DNA of 64,000 bases from Streptomyces flaveolus (GTDB taxonomy: Bacteria; Actinomycetota; Actinomycetes; Streptomycetales; Streptomycetaceae): contig NZ_JNWV01000040.1 of NCBI RefSeq assembly GCF_000716535.1, forward strand, positions 1 through 64,000. Reading direction: 5' to 3'. The notes under the pieces were generated by a model. It was not told where the DNA came from and searched no databases. It saw only the letters and a list, made by a program, of their open reading frames with translations. How positions within the stretch are numbered: the first letter of the stretch is position 1; each line of letters starts with the position of its first letter. Both the position numbers and the translations under genes were made by a program. Positions 1 to 9,200 of this stretch are shown piece after piece.

Positions 1-231
1 CGCTACGACCGTTACGAGAAGCTCCTCGCCGCCCAGCCCCCCATCCACGTCCCCACCATCACCCTCGACCCGGCGCTCGACCCGTTCACCCCGCCCGGCA
101 ACGGATCCGCCTACCGCGATCACTTCACGGGCAAGTACGAGCACCGCACCATCGCGGACGTCGGTCACAACCTGCCGCAGGAAGCGCCCACCACCTTCGC
201 CCAGGCCGTCGTCGACGCAGCCCGCCTTTGA
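1..231 (+). CDS. alpha/beta hydrolase, C-terminal fragment (cut by window edge)
   Basis: Frame 1 is open from the window edge to a TGA at 229-231 (76 residues visible). The fragment reads like the C-terminal third of an alpha/beta hydrolase: LDPALDPFTPPG would carry the catalytic acid, and VGHNLPQEAP near the end carries the histidine, a common arrangement in serine hydrolases and haloalkane-dehalogenase-like enzymes. The nucleophile elbow and substrate region lie outside the window, so the substrate cannot be named. Confidence 0.75.
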   Translation, partial: RYDRYEKLLAAQPPIHVPTITLDPALDPFTPPGNGSAYRDHFTGKYEHRTIADVGHNLPQEAPTTFAQAVVDAARL

Positions 232-629
232 GGACCACGGGGCGCGCCGGCTTCCGAGGAGGGGTTTCACGCGGGGTGGGGGTTCGTCACACTCCGGCGA
301 CGGTCGCCGGGGGTGGGCACGTTGGTCGCCGGTGCCGGCGCCGGTCGCGAACGGTTCGGGGCCGTGCGGGGAGCACGTGCGGCGGGTGCCCCGCGGGAAG
401 TGTTTCACGCGCCCCTCTCCGTGACGGCCGCAGCGGGCCCCTCCGGGACGGATTCGCGGCCCCGCAGGCCGGTTCGCGGCTTGATACCAGGCAAGGCGCG
501 CATCTCCGGGCGGTGCGGCGTAGCGTGTGGGGGCGGGGGCGCGCGGTGGAGCGGTCTGCCCCCGCCGTGCAGGAACAGCGGGCCATCGATTCCCCTGCCC
601 GCCCATCGTCCGAGACAGGAGCGCCACCC
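232..629. other. intergenic region, no gene seen
   Basis: About 400 bp between the hydrolase tail and the GH3 gene. All frames stay open because of GC bias, but the possible proteins are Arg/Pro/Gly-rich and of low complexity, as in non-coding DNA here. The word tttcacgcg occurs twice (about 266 and 402). I see no convincing promoter hexamers. Confidence 0.5.
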
Positions 630-1853
630 ATGACAGCACGTGTCCGCCGGCCAGGAAGGGGCCGTTCGGCGGCTCTGCGCACCGGCATCCCGCTCGTCAC
701 CATGCTGCTGACCGCGGTCGCCTGCGGCGAACCGGCCGCTCACGCGCATACCGTCCAGCCGGCCCGCGCCGTCGCCGACCCGGGCCCAGGGGCCCTCGCC
801 ACCACCTGCGCCGACCGCGTCTACTCCGGTATGACCCAGGCACAGCGCATAGGCCAGCTCTTCATGGGCGGAGTGTCCGCCGCGGCCCCCAGCGCGACCG
901 ACCTGCGTACGCTGCGTGACAACCACGTGGGCTCCGTCATGCTGACCGGGCGCAGCAGTGCCGGCACCAAGGCGACGCGCAAGGTCGTGGACGGCTTCCG
1001 GGGCCAGGCGGACACGGTCTCCGGCCGGCGGGTGGGCCTGATGGTCGCGACGGACCAGGAGGGCGGCCAGGTGCAGGTGCTGAGCGGCCCCGGGTTCTCC
1101 ACCATCCCGGCCGCGCTCACCCAGGGCAGCTGGTCCACGTCGACGCTGCGCACCCGGGCCGCGGGCTGGGCGGCACAGTTGAAGTCCGCCGGACTGGACC
1201 TCAACCTCGCTCCCGTCGCGGACACGGTGCCGGCCAGCCTCGGCACGCGCAACGCGCCCATCGGCCGCTACCACCGCGAGTTCGGCCACACCCCCGACAT
1301 CGTGGCCTCGCACAGCGGGGCCTTCTCCGCGGGGTTCAAGCAGGCCCACGTGATGACGACGCTCAAGCACTTCCCCGGTCTCGGCCGGGTGATCGGCAAC
1401 ACCGACACCACCGCGAACGTCGTCGACTCGGTGACGACGACCTCCAGTTCGTACCTCGAGCCCTTCCGGTCCGGCATCAAGTCCGGCGCGCCGTTCGTGA
1501 TGATGTCCTCGGCCACCTACTCGAAGATCGACGCCCGTCACATCGCGGCCTTCTCACCGACGGTCATCCGCAAGCTGCTGCGCACCCAGCTCGGCTTCAA
1601 GGGCGTCGTCATCTCGGACGACCTCGGGCAGGCCGTCGCCGTGCGGTCCTTCACCCCGGGCCAGCGGGCCGTCAACTTCCTGTCGGCGGGCGGCAACATG
1701 ATCCTCACCGTGAAGGCGTCCACCGTACCGGCGATGACGCAGGCGGTCAGCGCCCGGATGAAGACCGATGCCGCGTTCCGGGCCGATGTCGCCGACAGTG
1801 TGCACCGCATCCTCGCCGCCAAGTCCGCCGCCGGCCTCCTGAGCTGCGGCTGA
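630..1853 (+). CDS. glycoside hydrolase family 3 protein (beta-N-acetylhexosaminidase/NagZ-like), exported
   Basis: 407-residue GH3 enzyme. The ATG at 630 is chosen because AGGAG lies just upstream and an export signal follows at once: an Arg-rich n-region (residues 1-17), a hydrophobic stretch, then TAVAC with Cys32 as a plausible though imperfect lipobox. The GH3 barrel carries TDQEGG, the KHFPG motif near residue 245 (followed by LG, not the more usual HG) and SDDLG near residue 329, whose aspartate is the expected nucleophile. The length fits one-domain NagZ-type enzymes that release GlcNAc from muropeptides or chitin fragments. The enzyme probably acts at the cell surface. An anhydro-muramate kinase at 60-61 kb makes a cell-wall recycling role attractive, but the two genes are far apart. 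The family is clear; the substrate is inferred. Confidence 0.88.
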   Translation: MTARVRRPGRGRSAALRTGIPLVTMLLTAVACGEPAAHAHTVQPARAVADPGPGALATTCADRVYSGMTQAQRIGQLFMGGVSAAAPSATDLRTLRDNHVGSVMLTGRSSAGTKATRKVVDGFRGQADTVSGRRVGLMVATDQEGGQVQVLSGPGFSTIPAALTQGSWSTSTLRTRAAGWAAQLKSAGLDLNLAPVADTVPASLGTRNAPIGRYHREFGHTPDIVASHSGAFSAGFKQAHVMTTLKHFPGLGRVIGNTDTTANVVDSVTTTSSSYLEPFRSGIKSGAPFVMMSSATYSKIDARHIAAFSPTVIRKLLRTQLGFKGVVISDDLGQAVAVRSFTPGQRAVNFLSAGGNMILTVKASTVPAMTQAVSARMKTDAAFRADVADSVHRILAAKSAAGLLSCG

Positions 1854-1876
1854 ACCACCCCACCGGACGCCGTCGA

Positions 1877-1893
1877 GCCCAGGCTTCCTGGGC
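1877..1893. terminator. short hairpin between convergent genes
   Basis: GCCCAGG-CTT-CCTGGGC, a perfect 7-bp stem with a 3-nt loop, 24 bp after the GH3 stop and 22 bp before the convergent SDR stop. No U-tract follows, which is common for Streptomyces terminators. It could serve both genes. Confidence 0.55.
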
Positions 1894-1914
1894 CGATGCC
1901 GAGCCGTGGCTCCC

Positions 1915-2631
1915 TCACCGGCCGGGAAGGCTCCCTCCGCCGTCCACGCCGAGCACCTGGCCGGTGATGAAGCCGGCGTCGTCGCTCAGCAGGAAGGCGA
2001 TGGCCGCGGCGACCTCCTCCGGGCGGCCGAAGCGGCCCATGGGCACGGAGCGGAGCATCCTGGCCTCGTCCGCGCTGCCCACCGGGTGCTTCTCGCGCAG
2101 GAGTTCGGTGTCCACCGGGCCCGGGGCGACCGCGTTGACCGTCACCCCGTGCTCCGCCAGCTCAAGCGCCCATGTGCGGGTCAGCCCCACCAGCGCGCTC
2201 TTGGCGGCCGCGTAGCTGCTGCGCGTACGCGAACCGTGCTGCGCGCGGCTCGTCACATTGACTATCCGGCCCCAGCCGCGCTCCCGCATCCCGCCGACGC
2301 ACGCCTGGGTGACCTGCACGGCGGCGCGTACGTTGAGCTCGTACACCTCGTGCAACGCGTCGAGGGTGATCTCGCCGAGCGGTTCCGGCAGGACGATGCC
2401 GACGTTGTTGACGACCGCGTCGACGCGCTCCTCGCGGGTGACCGTCTCCAACAGCTCGCGCGTCGCCCCCGCGTCGGCGAGGTCGCACGCGTGCAGCACC
2501 CCCGGGAAATCACCGTCCGGGACACCGCGGGCGATTCCCAGCACCCGGTGTCCCTGGTCGGCGAGCCGGTGCGCGGTGGCGAGGCCGATCCCCTTCGACG
2601 CTCCTGTGATCAGCACGGTACGTCCGGACAA
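1915..2631 (-). CDS. SDR family oxidoreductase (3-oxoacyl-ACP reductase type)
   Basis: Classical short-chain dehydrogenase of 238 residues if the TTG at 2631 is used. That start is preferred because the minus strand shows GGAG seven bases before it and the protein then begins directly at the Rossmann fold (SGRTVLITGASKGIG). An upstream ATG at 2688 would add 19 unconserved residues with no good ribosome site. Visible motifs: the cofactor loop TGASKGIG, NNVG, the active-site SYAAAK (Tyr-x3-Lys) and the C-terminal ITGQVLGVDGGGS typical of FabG-like enzymes. NADP(H) use is likely. The substrate is unknown: the gene is single, with an unrelated MerR gene upstream and a convergent GH3 gene downstream. 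Confidence 0.88.
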   Translation of the reverse strand: MSGRTVLITGASKGIGLATAHRLADQGHRVLGIARGVPDGDFPGVLHACDLADAGATRELLETVTREERVDAVVNNVGIVLPEPLGEITLDALHEVYELNVRAAVQVTQACVGGMRERGWGRIVNVTSRAQHGSRTRSSYAAAKSALVGLTRTWALELAEHGVTVNAVAPGPVDTELLREKHPVGSADEARMLRSVPMGRFGRPEEVAAAIAFLLSDDAGFITGQVLGVDGGGSLPGR

Positions 2632-3075
2632 CAGCGGTCTCCTTCTCCCTGAGCATCCCTGGCCGAACCCTGCCACAGATGCTTTCACCCGCCGCGTCCG
2701 GCATCACACCGCCGTGCGTGCGCCCCCGCGGAGGCCACGGGGTACGCAAGTGCCGGAGACCGGGTACGGAAAGACGTCAGGAGGGCGATTACGCCGTAAT
2801 AGACGATGGCGTCGGACCGGTTCGCCTCGGAGTGGTCTCCGTCAAGAAACGCGGTGCACAGCGGACTTGGGTGCGGTGACGGTGCCGACCGCGTGCCGGG
2901 CCTGGTGGCGGGCCGGCGGTCCGAGGCCGGCTCCCGGGTGCTGCCGGGGCCGACCCCTACGACAGGACAGCCCCGGCGCACTATGAGGCGGCGGGCGGCC
3001 CCACATTCCGCGGGGCTGTCCTGTCGCGACCGGGGACAGCGGGCACGGCGGAGGAGACGCGCCTCCCGCCGGTGA
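2632..3075. other. intergenic region with inverted repeat
   Basis: No convincing gene. Short open frames are low-complexity and lack ribosome sites. It must hold the SDR promoter (minus strand) and, near 3010, a strong inverted repeat listed separately. Confidence 0.5.
2960..3026. repeat. perfect 16-bp inverted repeat, 35-bp spacer
   Basis: CGACAGGACAGCCCCG at 2960-2975 is exactly reverse-complemented at 3011-3026. The repeat lies 50 bp after the stop of the MerR gene (minus strand). It could be a long-stem terminator for that gene or a regulatory hairpin. The chance of a perfect 16-mer at this distance is low even at this GC content. Confidence 0.75.
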
Positions 3076-3900
3076 TCAGGCCCGGTGCACCGGCGCCTGC
3101 AGTTCCGTCACCCAGTCGTCGCGGTTCTCGGGACACTCCAGGTTCACCTCGCGGGGGTACCCGGCCGAGCGGTAGCCGCCCGCGTCGATCCAGCGGGCCA
3201 GGGTCTGGGCGGTGGGCAGCACGGTGTCCATCGAGCCGCGGTGCACGATGGTCGCCGCCTGTTCGAGGGCCGGCAGGTCGAGGACGCGGAAGGCGCCGCC
3301 GTCCTGGAGGGGGGCGGAGACCTGGATGGCGGCGTGGACGGTGATCCGGCCGCCGCCCTCCGGGGCGTCCTCGTAGTAGGCGATACCGGGTCCGGTGGGC
3401 GTGATGCCCGCCGTGTCGAGGCGTCGGAACAGCTCCTCGTAGAGCGGTCCGATGACCGGGCCGATGTCCTGGGGGCCGAAACCGGCGGCGGTCGCGGTCA
3501 GTTCGGCCACCCGGACGCCGGGGACCTTCTTGATGACGACGTCGTTCGTGGGCATGTGCCCCTCGCTCTCGATCGCTCGGAGCCTCGCCTCGACCTGGAC
3601 CAGCCGTGCTCCCGCGGCGGCCATGGCGGTCTCCAGTTCGGCCCGCCGCAGCCGCAGCATGCCGCGCAGTTCCTCGGCGCCGACCTTCTCGTCCACGATG
3701 TCCCGGACCTGCCGGAGGGAGAATCCGAGGTCCTTGAGCGCGATGATCCGGTTGAGGCGGGCGAGCTGGGCGGCGGTGTAGTGGCGGTAGCCGCTGGCGG
3801 GGTCGACGTGGGCCGGGCGCAGCAGTCCGGTGGCGTCGTAGTGACGCAGCATCCGGACCGAGACGCGGCCGTGCCGGGCGAAGTCTCCGATGGTGAACAT
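3076..3900 (-). CDS. MerR family transcriptional regulator with GyrI-like effector domain
   Basis: 274 residues from the ATG at 3900, preceded by CGGAG five bases upstream (an ATG at 3927 is less likely). An N-terminal winged helix (FTIGDFARHGRVSVRMLRHY) with the RPAHVDPASGYRHY signature is followed by a helical linker (about residues 75-115). Residues about 120-274 form a GyrI/AraC-type effector-binding module (VVIKKVPGVRVAEL, GPGIAYYED, HAAIQVSAP). Such TipA/BmrR-like proteins bind hydrophobic drugs or metabolites and untwist promoters with long spacers. The gene has its own MerR-type promoter and sits divergent from the DUF6069-like membrane gene at 4159. That gene is a candidate target, but it shows no such operator of its own. 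Family is certain; ligand unknown. Confidence 0.92.
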   Translation of the reverse strand: MFTIGDFARHGRVSVRMLRHYDATGLLRPAHVDPASGYRHYTAAQLARLNRIIALKDLGFSLRQVRDIVDEKVGAEELRGMLRLRRAELETAMAAAGARLVQVEARLRAIESEGHMPTNDVVIKKVPGVRVAELTATAAGFGPQDIGPVIGPLYEELFRRLDTAGITPTGPGIAYYEDAPEGGGRITVHAAIQVSAPLQDGGAFRVLDLPALEQAATIVHRGSMDTVLPTAQTLARWIDAGGYRSAGYPREVNLECPENRDDWVTELQAPVHRA

Positions 3901-3910
3901 GATGTCTCCG

Positions 3911-3941
3911 AGCTGACCGCCTGACACGGTGTGAGGGTCAA
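3911..3941 (-). promoter_or_regulatory. MerR-type autoregulatory promoter (19-bp spacer)
   Basis: Minus strand: TTGACC (3936-3941), a 19-bp spacer, then TCAGCT (3911-3916). The spacer contains the near-perfect 17-bp dyad CCTCACACCGTGTCAGG (3920-3936). The overlong spacer with a centred dyad is the hallmark of MerR-controlled promoters. It lies 10 bp upstream of the MerR start, so autoregulation is expected. A second hairpin-like repeat, GGTCCGC-GGAT-GCGGACC, lies at 3983-4000. Confidence 0.7.
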
Positions 3942-4158
3942 GAAGCTACCCGGCGGCCGGAGAGCGGCGAGCACACGGGGCGGGTCCGCGGATGCGGACC
4001 GGACCTGCTGACTCGTCAGGCCGGCCTCACGAGAGGGGCGTTGGCTCGCATCGGTCGCGCCATCGGCGGCAGCGGAGGCATGCTGGAGTCAGCGCGAGTG
4101 ACGGCAGCAGGTGGGTGACGTCACCTCGTGACGACCATGTGTCGAAAGGTGGTTCCTC

Positions 4159-4671
4159 ATGGCCGGTTCCGCTCCGTACGGTGACGTTCCCTCCTACCGC
4201 CCGCGGGGCGGCCCCGGGTACCAGGCGCCCCCCGGCCCGCGGTCCGTCGCGGCCGGCCGGCTGTGGGCCACCGGCGCCGCGACGGCGGTGGTCGCGGCGC
4301 TGGTCGCGGTCGTGGCCACGATGTTCGTGCGCGGTGTCCTCGACGTTCCGCTGTTCGCACCGCGCGGGGCGGGCGTGTGGGGTGACGTGACGACGGGGTA
4401 CCTGGCGGCCTGGGCGGCGGCCGGCGCCGTCGTGGGCACCGGGCTGCTGCATCTGCTGCTGCTGACCGTGGCCCGGCCGCGCGCCTTCTTCGTCTGGATC
4501 GCCGGCCTGGTGACCGTGGCGCTGGCCCTGCTGCCGTTCACCACGGACCTCGCGCTCGACGCCCGCCTCGCCATCGCGGCCGTGTTCCTGGCCATCGGCG
4601 GGACGATCACCGGCCTGCTGTCGGCGACCGCGTACAGTGTGGCGCCGGACCGTGGCGGCGACACCTGGTGA
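4159..4671 (+). CDS. small integral membrane protein (DUF6069-like)
   Basis: 170 residues, ATG at 4159 behind AAAGGTGG. A Pro/Gly-rich cytoplasmic N-terminus (residues 1-30) is followed by four hydrophobic segments (about 36-58, 82-108, 112-132, 138-160). The pattern resembles the four-helix DUF6069 proteins common in streptomycetes; that assignment is from memory of the family and is moderate. No catalytic motif. Neighbours: divergent MerR regulator upstream, orphan histidine kinase 134 bp downstream. Function unknown. Confidence 0.72.
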   Translation: MAGSAPYGDVPSYRPRGGPGYQAPPGPRSVAAGRLWATGAATAVVAALVAVVATMFVRGVLDVPLFAPRGAGVWGDVTTGYLAAWAAAGAVVGTGLLHLLLLTVARPRAFFVWIAGLVTVALALLPFTTDLALDARLAIAAVFLAIGGTITGLLSATAYSVAPDRGGDTW

Positions 4672-4805
4672 CGTACGGCCCGGGAACACTCCGGCCCACT
4701 CAAGTCAATGGGTCGGGCCCCCGGCGATGACATTGACATAACATGTGCCACCCACTCCGCTACTTCACCTAACTTCGCCGGGCATATGCGGCTACATTGC
4801 GGTTC

Positions 4806-6203
4806 ATGACTGTACGACGGGGGTACGGGAGCCGGCGGCTGGGGCTGACGCGACTCACGATCGTGGCGAGCGCTCTGCTAGCCCTGCTGATAGGTGTCGC
4901 GTTCGTCGTCCTGCTGTGGGCGATCGACGACGCGAACGATTCCACGTCGGCGCGCCGCGCCTCCCGCACGGCTCTCGTCGAGGCCGGGAACATGGAGCAG
5001 CTGCTCCTGGACCTGGAGACCGGGCAGCGCGGCTTCGTGATCACGAAGCGGGAGGACTTCCTGCAGCCGTGGCAGACGGCGCGGAAGGCGCTGCCCGCCG
5101 AGATCCGGCGGTTCACCGACTCCGCCACCGCCCCCGCGCAGCGACGCACCGCCGAGCGGATCTCGCGGGACCTCCAGTCCTTCCTGGACGACTACTCGGT
5201 CCCGCTGGTGGAGTCGGTCCGGCGAGGCGATCCCGCCGCGTCCGGTCTGGCGGTGACGGCCGAGGGGAAGCGGCGCGTCGACGCCCTGCGGACCCGGTTC
5301 GACGCCTACACGGCGGGCGAGCGGGCCCAGCTCGCCGCGCGTGAGGACACCGCCGGCGCCAACGCCCAGCGGGCGGTGATCGCGGCCGGCGTGGGCGTCG
5401 CGGCGTCGACCGCGCTGGTGGCCGCGTTCACGGTGCTCCAGCACCGCGCCGTCGTACGGCCCGTGCGCGGGGCGGCGGCAGCGGCCGGGCGGCTGGCGGG
5501 CGGCGACCTCGGTGTCCGGATCCCGCCCAGCAGGGTGGCGGAGATCGACGCGCTCGGCGCGTCCTTCAACACCATGGCGGCCTCGTTGCAGGACAGCCGC
5601 AGACGGACCATGGAGAGCGTCGAGGCGGTGCACCGGCGTACGGCCCGCGACCTGCACGACGGGGCACAGCAGCGCCTCGTCAGCCTGATGATCGGACTCC
5701 GGCTGGCGCGGGAGATGATGCCCGACACGGAAACGTCCGTGACCGAGCTGATGGACCAGTCGATCGACAACGCGCAGACGGCGATCGACGAGCTGCGGGA
5801 ACTGGCCAGGGGCATCTACCCGCTGGTGCTCACGGTGAAGGGCCTGGCGGCGGCCGTGGAGGACCTGGCCGCCCGGTGCCCGATACCCGCCACCGTGCGC
5901 AGCGACCACCCCCGGCGGCTCTCCACCACCGTGGAGTCGAACGCGTACTTCGTGGTGGCCGAGGCCGTGACGAACGCGGTCAAACACGCCCAGGCGTCCA
6001 GGATCGACATCTTCCTCGACGTCACGGACGTCCTGCGGATCCACGTCGTGGACGACGGAGTCGGCGGTGTCGACGGTGCCACCGCCGGCAGCGGCCTGAC
6101 CGGCCTGGCGGACCGTGTGTCCGCCTTCGACGGCACCTTGACCATCGACTCACCCCCCGGCGCCGGCACCTCCGTCCTGGTGCGGATCCCGATCCCGTCC
6201 TGA
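4806..6203 (+). CDS. sensor histidine kinase, CHASE3-HAMP-HisKA_3-HATPase (orphan)
   Basis: 465-residue membrane sensor kinase. The ATG at 4806 gives an Arg-rich start, then helix 1 (about 17-38). An extracytoplasmic CHASE3 domain carries the ETGQRGFVIT motif. Helix 2 (about 195-215) leads to a HAMP linker, a HisKA_3 dimer domain with RRTARDLHDGAQQRL (the His is the phosphorylation site) and a C-terminal ATPase with AEAVTNAVKHA and GSGLTGLADR. This is the NarL/DesK class, normally paired with a LuxR-type response regulator, yet none lies next to it: the upstream gene is a membrane protein and the downstream gene a protease. A partner must be encoded elsewhere. Signal unknown. Confidence 0.93.
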   Translation: MTVRRGYGSRRLGLTRLTIVASALLALLIGVAFVVLLWAIDDANDSTSARRASRTALVEAGNMEQLLLDLETGQRGFVITKREDFLQPWQTARKALPAEIRRFTDSATAPAQRRTAERISRDLQSFLDDYSVPLVESVRRGDPAASGLAVTAEGKRRVDALRTRFDAYTAGERAQLAAREDTAGANAQRAVIAAGVGVAASTALVAAFTVLQHRAVVRPVRGAAAAAGRLAGGDLGVRIPPSRVAEIDALGASFNTMAASLQDSRRRTMESVEAVHRRTARDLHDGAQQRLVSLMIGLRLAREMMPDTETSVTELMDQSIDNAQTAIDELRELARGIYPLVLTVKGLAAAVEDLAARCPIPATVRSDHPRRLSTTVESNAYFVVAEAVTNAVKHAQASRIDIFLDVTDVLRIHVVDDGVGGVDGATAGSGLTGLADRVSAFDGTLTIDSPPGAGTSVLVRIPIPS

Positions 6204-6279
6204 ACGGAGACCTCTTCACGACTCAACTAACGTGTGTCGGGCGGCGCGTCCAACCGCCGCCCATGCCACAGGAGTTGAG

Positions 6280-9200
6280 TTGCCCATATCTCTGCTCGTA
6301 TCCCGAGGCGCTGTGCCAGGCCGGCGCAGACGCGTGACCGCCTGCGCGGTCGCCCTGGCCACCGCCTTGCTGGCGGCCCTCGCCGCCCCCACCCCCGCCC
6401 GCGCGGAGGCCGGTGAACGGCCCGTGGAACCCGCCACGCAGACCGCACGGGACCACGTACGCCCCCTCTGCGGCCCGCCCGAGCCGCACGAGTTCACCTG
6501 TTTCGGCCTGCTCCGCACGGACGTGACCGATCGTCAGCGGCTGCGCGGCACCGATGACGCCCCCCAGGGCTACGGGCCGTCCGACCTGCGCAGTGCCTAC
6601 GACCTCCCCGCGGACGGCGGCGCCGGCGCCACCATCGCCGTGGTCGACGCCTTCGACAACCCGAACGCCGAGGCGGATCTCGCCGTCTACCGCGCCCAGT
6701 ACGGGCTGCCGCCCTGCACCACCGCCAACGGCTGCTTCACCAAGACCGACCAGCGCGGCGGCAGCCACTACCCGGACCCCGACCCCGGCTGGGCGACCGA
6801 GATCTCCCTCGACCTGGACATGGTCTCCGCGGTGGCGCCCAAGGCCCGGATCCTGCTGGTCGAGGCGGACACCGCCACGATCGACGACCTGGGAGCGGCC
6901 GTGGACCAGGCGGTCGCGCTCGGCGCGAAGTACGTCTCCAACTCCTACGGCTCCAACTACACCTTCTTCCCGGAGGACCCGGCGGAGTCGGCGGCCGACG
7001 TCCACTACGACCACCCGGGCGTCGCCGTCGTCGCCTCCTCCGGCGACTCCCGCTACGGCGTGGCGTACCCGGCCGCCTCCCCGCACGTCACCGCGGTCGG
7101 CGGCACCACGCTCACCAAGGACCCGGCCGCGACGCGCGGCTGGTCGGAGTCGGTGTGGGACCACGACGGCAACGGCACGGGCTCCGGCTGCTCCCGGTAC
7201 GAGCCCAAGCCGGCGTTCCAGCGGGACACCGGCTGCGCGGGGCGCACCGTCGCCGACGTCGCCGCCGTGGCCGACCCGGACACGGGCGTCGCCGTGTACG
7301 ACAGCTACGGCGACACCGGTGGCTGGGGGGTGGCCGGCGGCACCAGCGCCTCGGCACCGATCATCGCCGGCGTGTACGCGAACGCGGGCACCCCGGCGGC
7401 GGGCTCCCGGCCCGCCGTCTACCCGTACGCCACCGGCGGCCGGGGACTGCACGACGTGACCGCGGGAGCCAACGGCACCTGCGCACCGGCCTACCTGTGC
7501 ACCGCGGGCCCGGGCTACGACGGCCCCACCGGCCTCGGCACCCCCGACGGCCTGACGGCCTTCACCATGGGCCCGCACGGCACGCTGACCGGCACGGTCA
7601 CCGACGCGGGCTCGGGCGCGGGCGTCGCGGCGGCCGAGGTGACGGCCGGCCCGTACAGCACGGCCACCGACGCCCACGGCCGCTACACCCTGCCGCTGCC
7701 CGCCGGTGACCACGACGTCCGGGTGACGGCCTACGGCTACGCCCCGGGCACCCTGCCGGGCGTCCACCTCACCGACGGCGGCACCGCGAGCGGCGACCTG
7801 GGCCTGCGCAAGCTGGCCACCCACCGGGTCTCCGGCACCGTCACCGACGGCTCGGGGCACGGCTGGCCGCTGCACGCGAGGATCACGGTGGCCGGGGTGC
7901 CGGGCGCCCCGGTGTGGTCCGACCCGGTCACCGGCGCGTACCGCCTCGACCTCCCCGAGGACCACACGTACACCCTGCGCGTGGTCAGCGACGACAGCGC
8001 CTACCAGTCCCTGGAACGCGAGGTGAAGGTCGGCACCGCGGACCTCACCGTGGGCCTGGCCCTGCCCGTGGACACCTGGGCCGAGGACGATCCGGCGTAC
8101 ACCGTGCAGGCGGACACCGTCGGCAGCGAGCCGTTCGACGACACCTCCGGACCGCCCCCCGGCTGGAGCGTGACCGGCACTCCGGGCTGGACGGTCGACG
8201 ACCCCGGCGGCCGGGGCAACACCACAGGCGGTTCCGGTGGCTTCGCCATCGCCGACGCCGACCACGCCGGGACCTCCCTGGACACCTCCCTCATCAGCCC
8301 CGCCTACGACTTCGGCAGCGCCGGAGACCCGGCGCTGAGCTTCGACACCGACTACGAGGGCTCCGCCGAGCAGAAGGGCGAGGTGCAGGTCAGCGCCGAC
8401 GCCGGCCGGACCTGGACCACGGTGTGGCACCAGGATCAGCTGTGGACGAGCGGCCGGGTGGAGATCCCGCTGACCAGCTACGCCGGCGAGCGCGCGGTAC
8501 GGGTGCGGTTCCACTTCACCGGACCCGGCCTGTTCTGGGCGGTGGACGACGTCACGGTCACCGAACGGGTGGCCACACCCGTGCCCGGCGGGGTCCTCAC
8601 CGGCACGGTCACCGACGCGAACACCGGCAAGGGGCTGATCGGAGCCGTCGTACGCACGGGCCCGGCGGACGGGCCGGCCGCGCCGACGGTCGCCACGACC
8701 GGTGACCCGCGCCTAGGAGACGGCGCCTACCGGCTGTTCGTCCCCGGCTCCGGCCGGTCCGCCACCGCGACGGCGGCCAAACCGTCGTACGCCACGGCCA
8801 CCCGCACCGTCCAGGTGCCCGCCGACCGGGTCACCGAGGCCTCGTTCGTCCTCAAGGCGGGCCGGCTGACGGTCCGGCCGGCCGGGATCGACGCCACCTC
8901 CCGACGGGCCACCGTGGTACGGAAGGTGACGGTCCGCAACACCGGCACCGCGCCGATCCGGCTCCGCGTCGGCGAGCGCACCGGCACCGTGCCGGGCTCC
9001 CCGGCCCCCGGCACCGCCTGGCGCACGCTGCCCGACCTGCCCGCCCCCGTCATGGACAACGCGGTCGACACCTACGGGGGCAGGCTCTACTCCGCCCTCG
9101 GCTCCGACGGCCAGGAACCCACCGCCGACCTGTACGTGTACGACCCCGCGACCCGCGCCTGGAAGCGGGGCCCGGCCGCACCCGAGCCCCGGCAGGCCAC

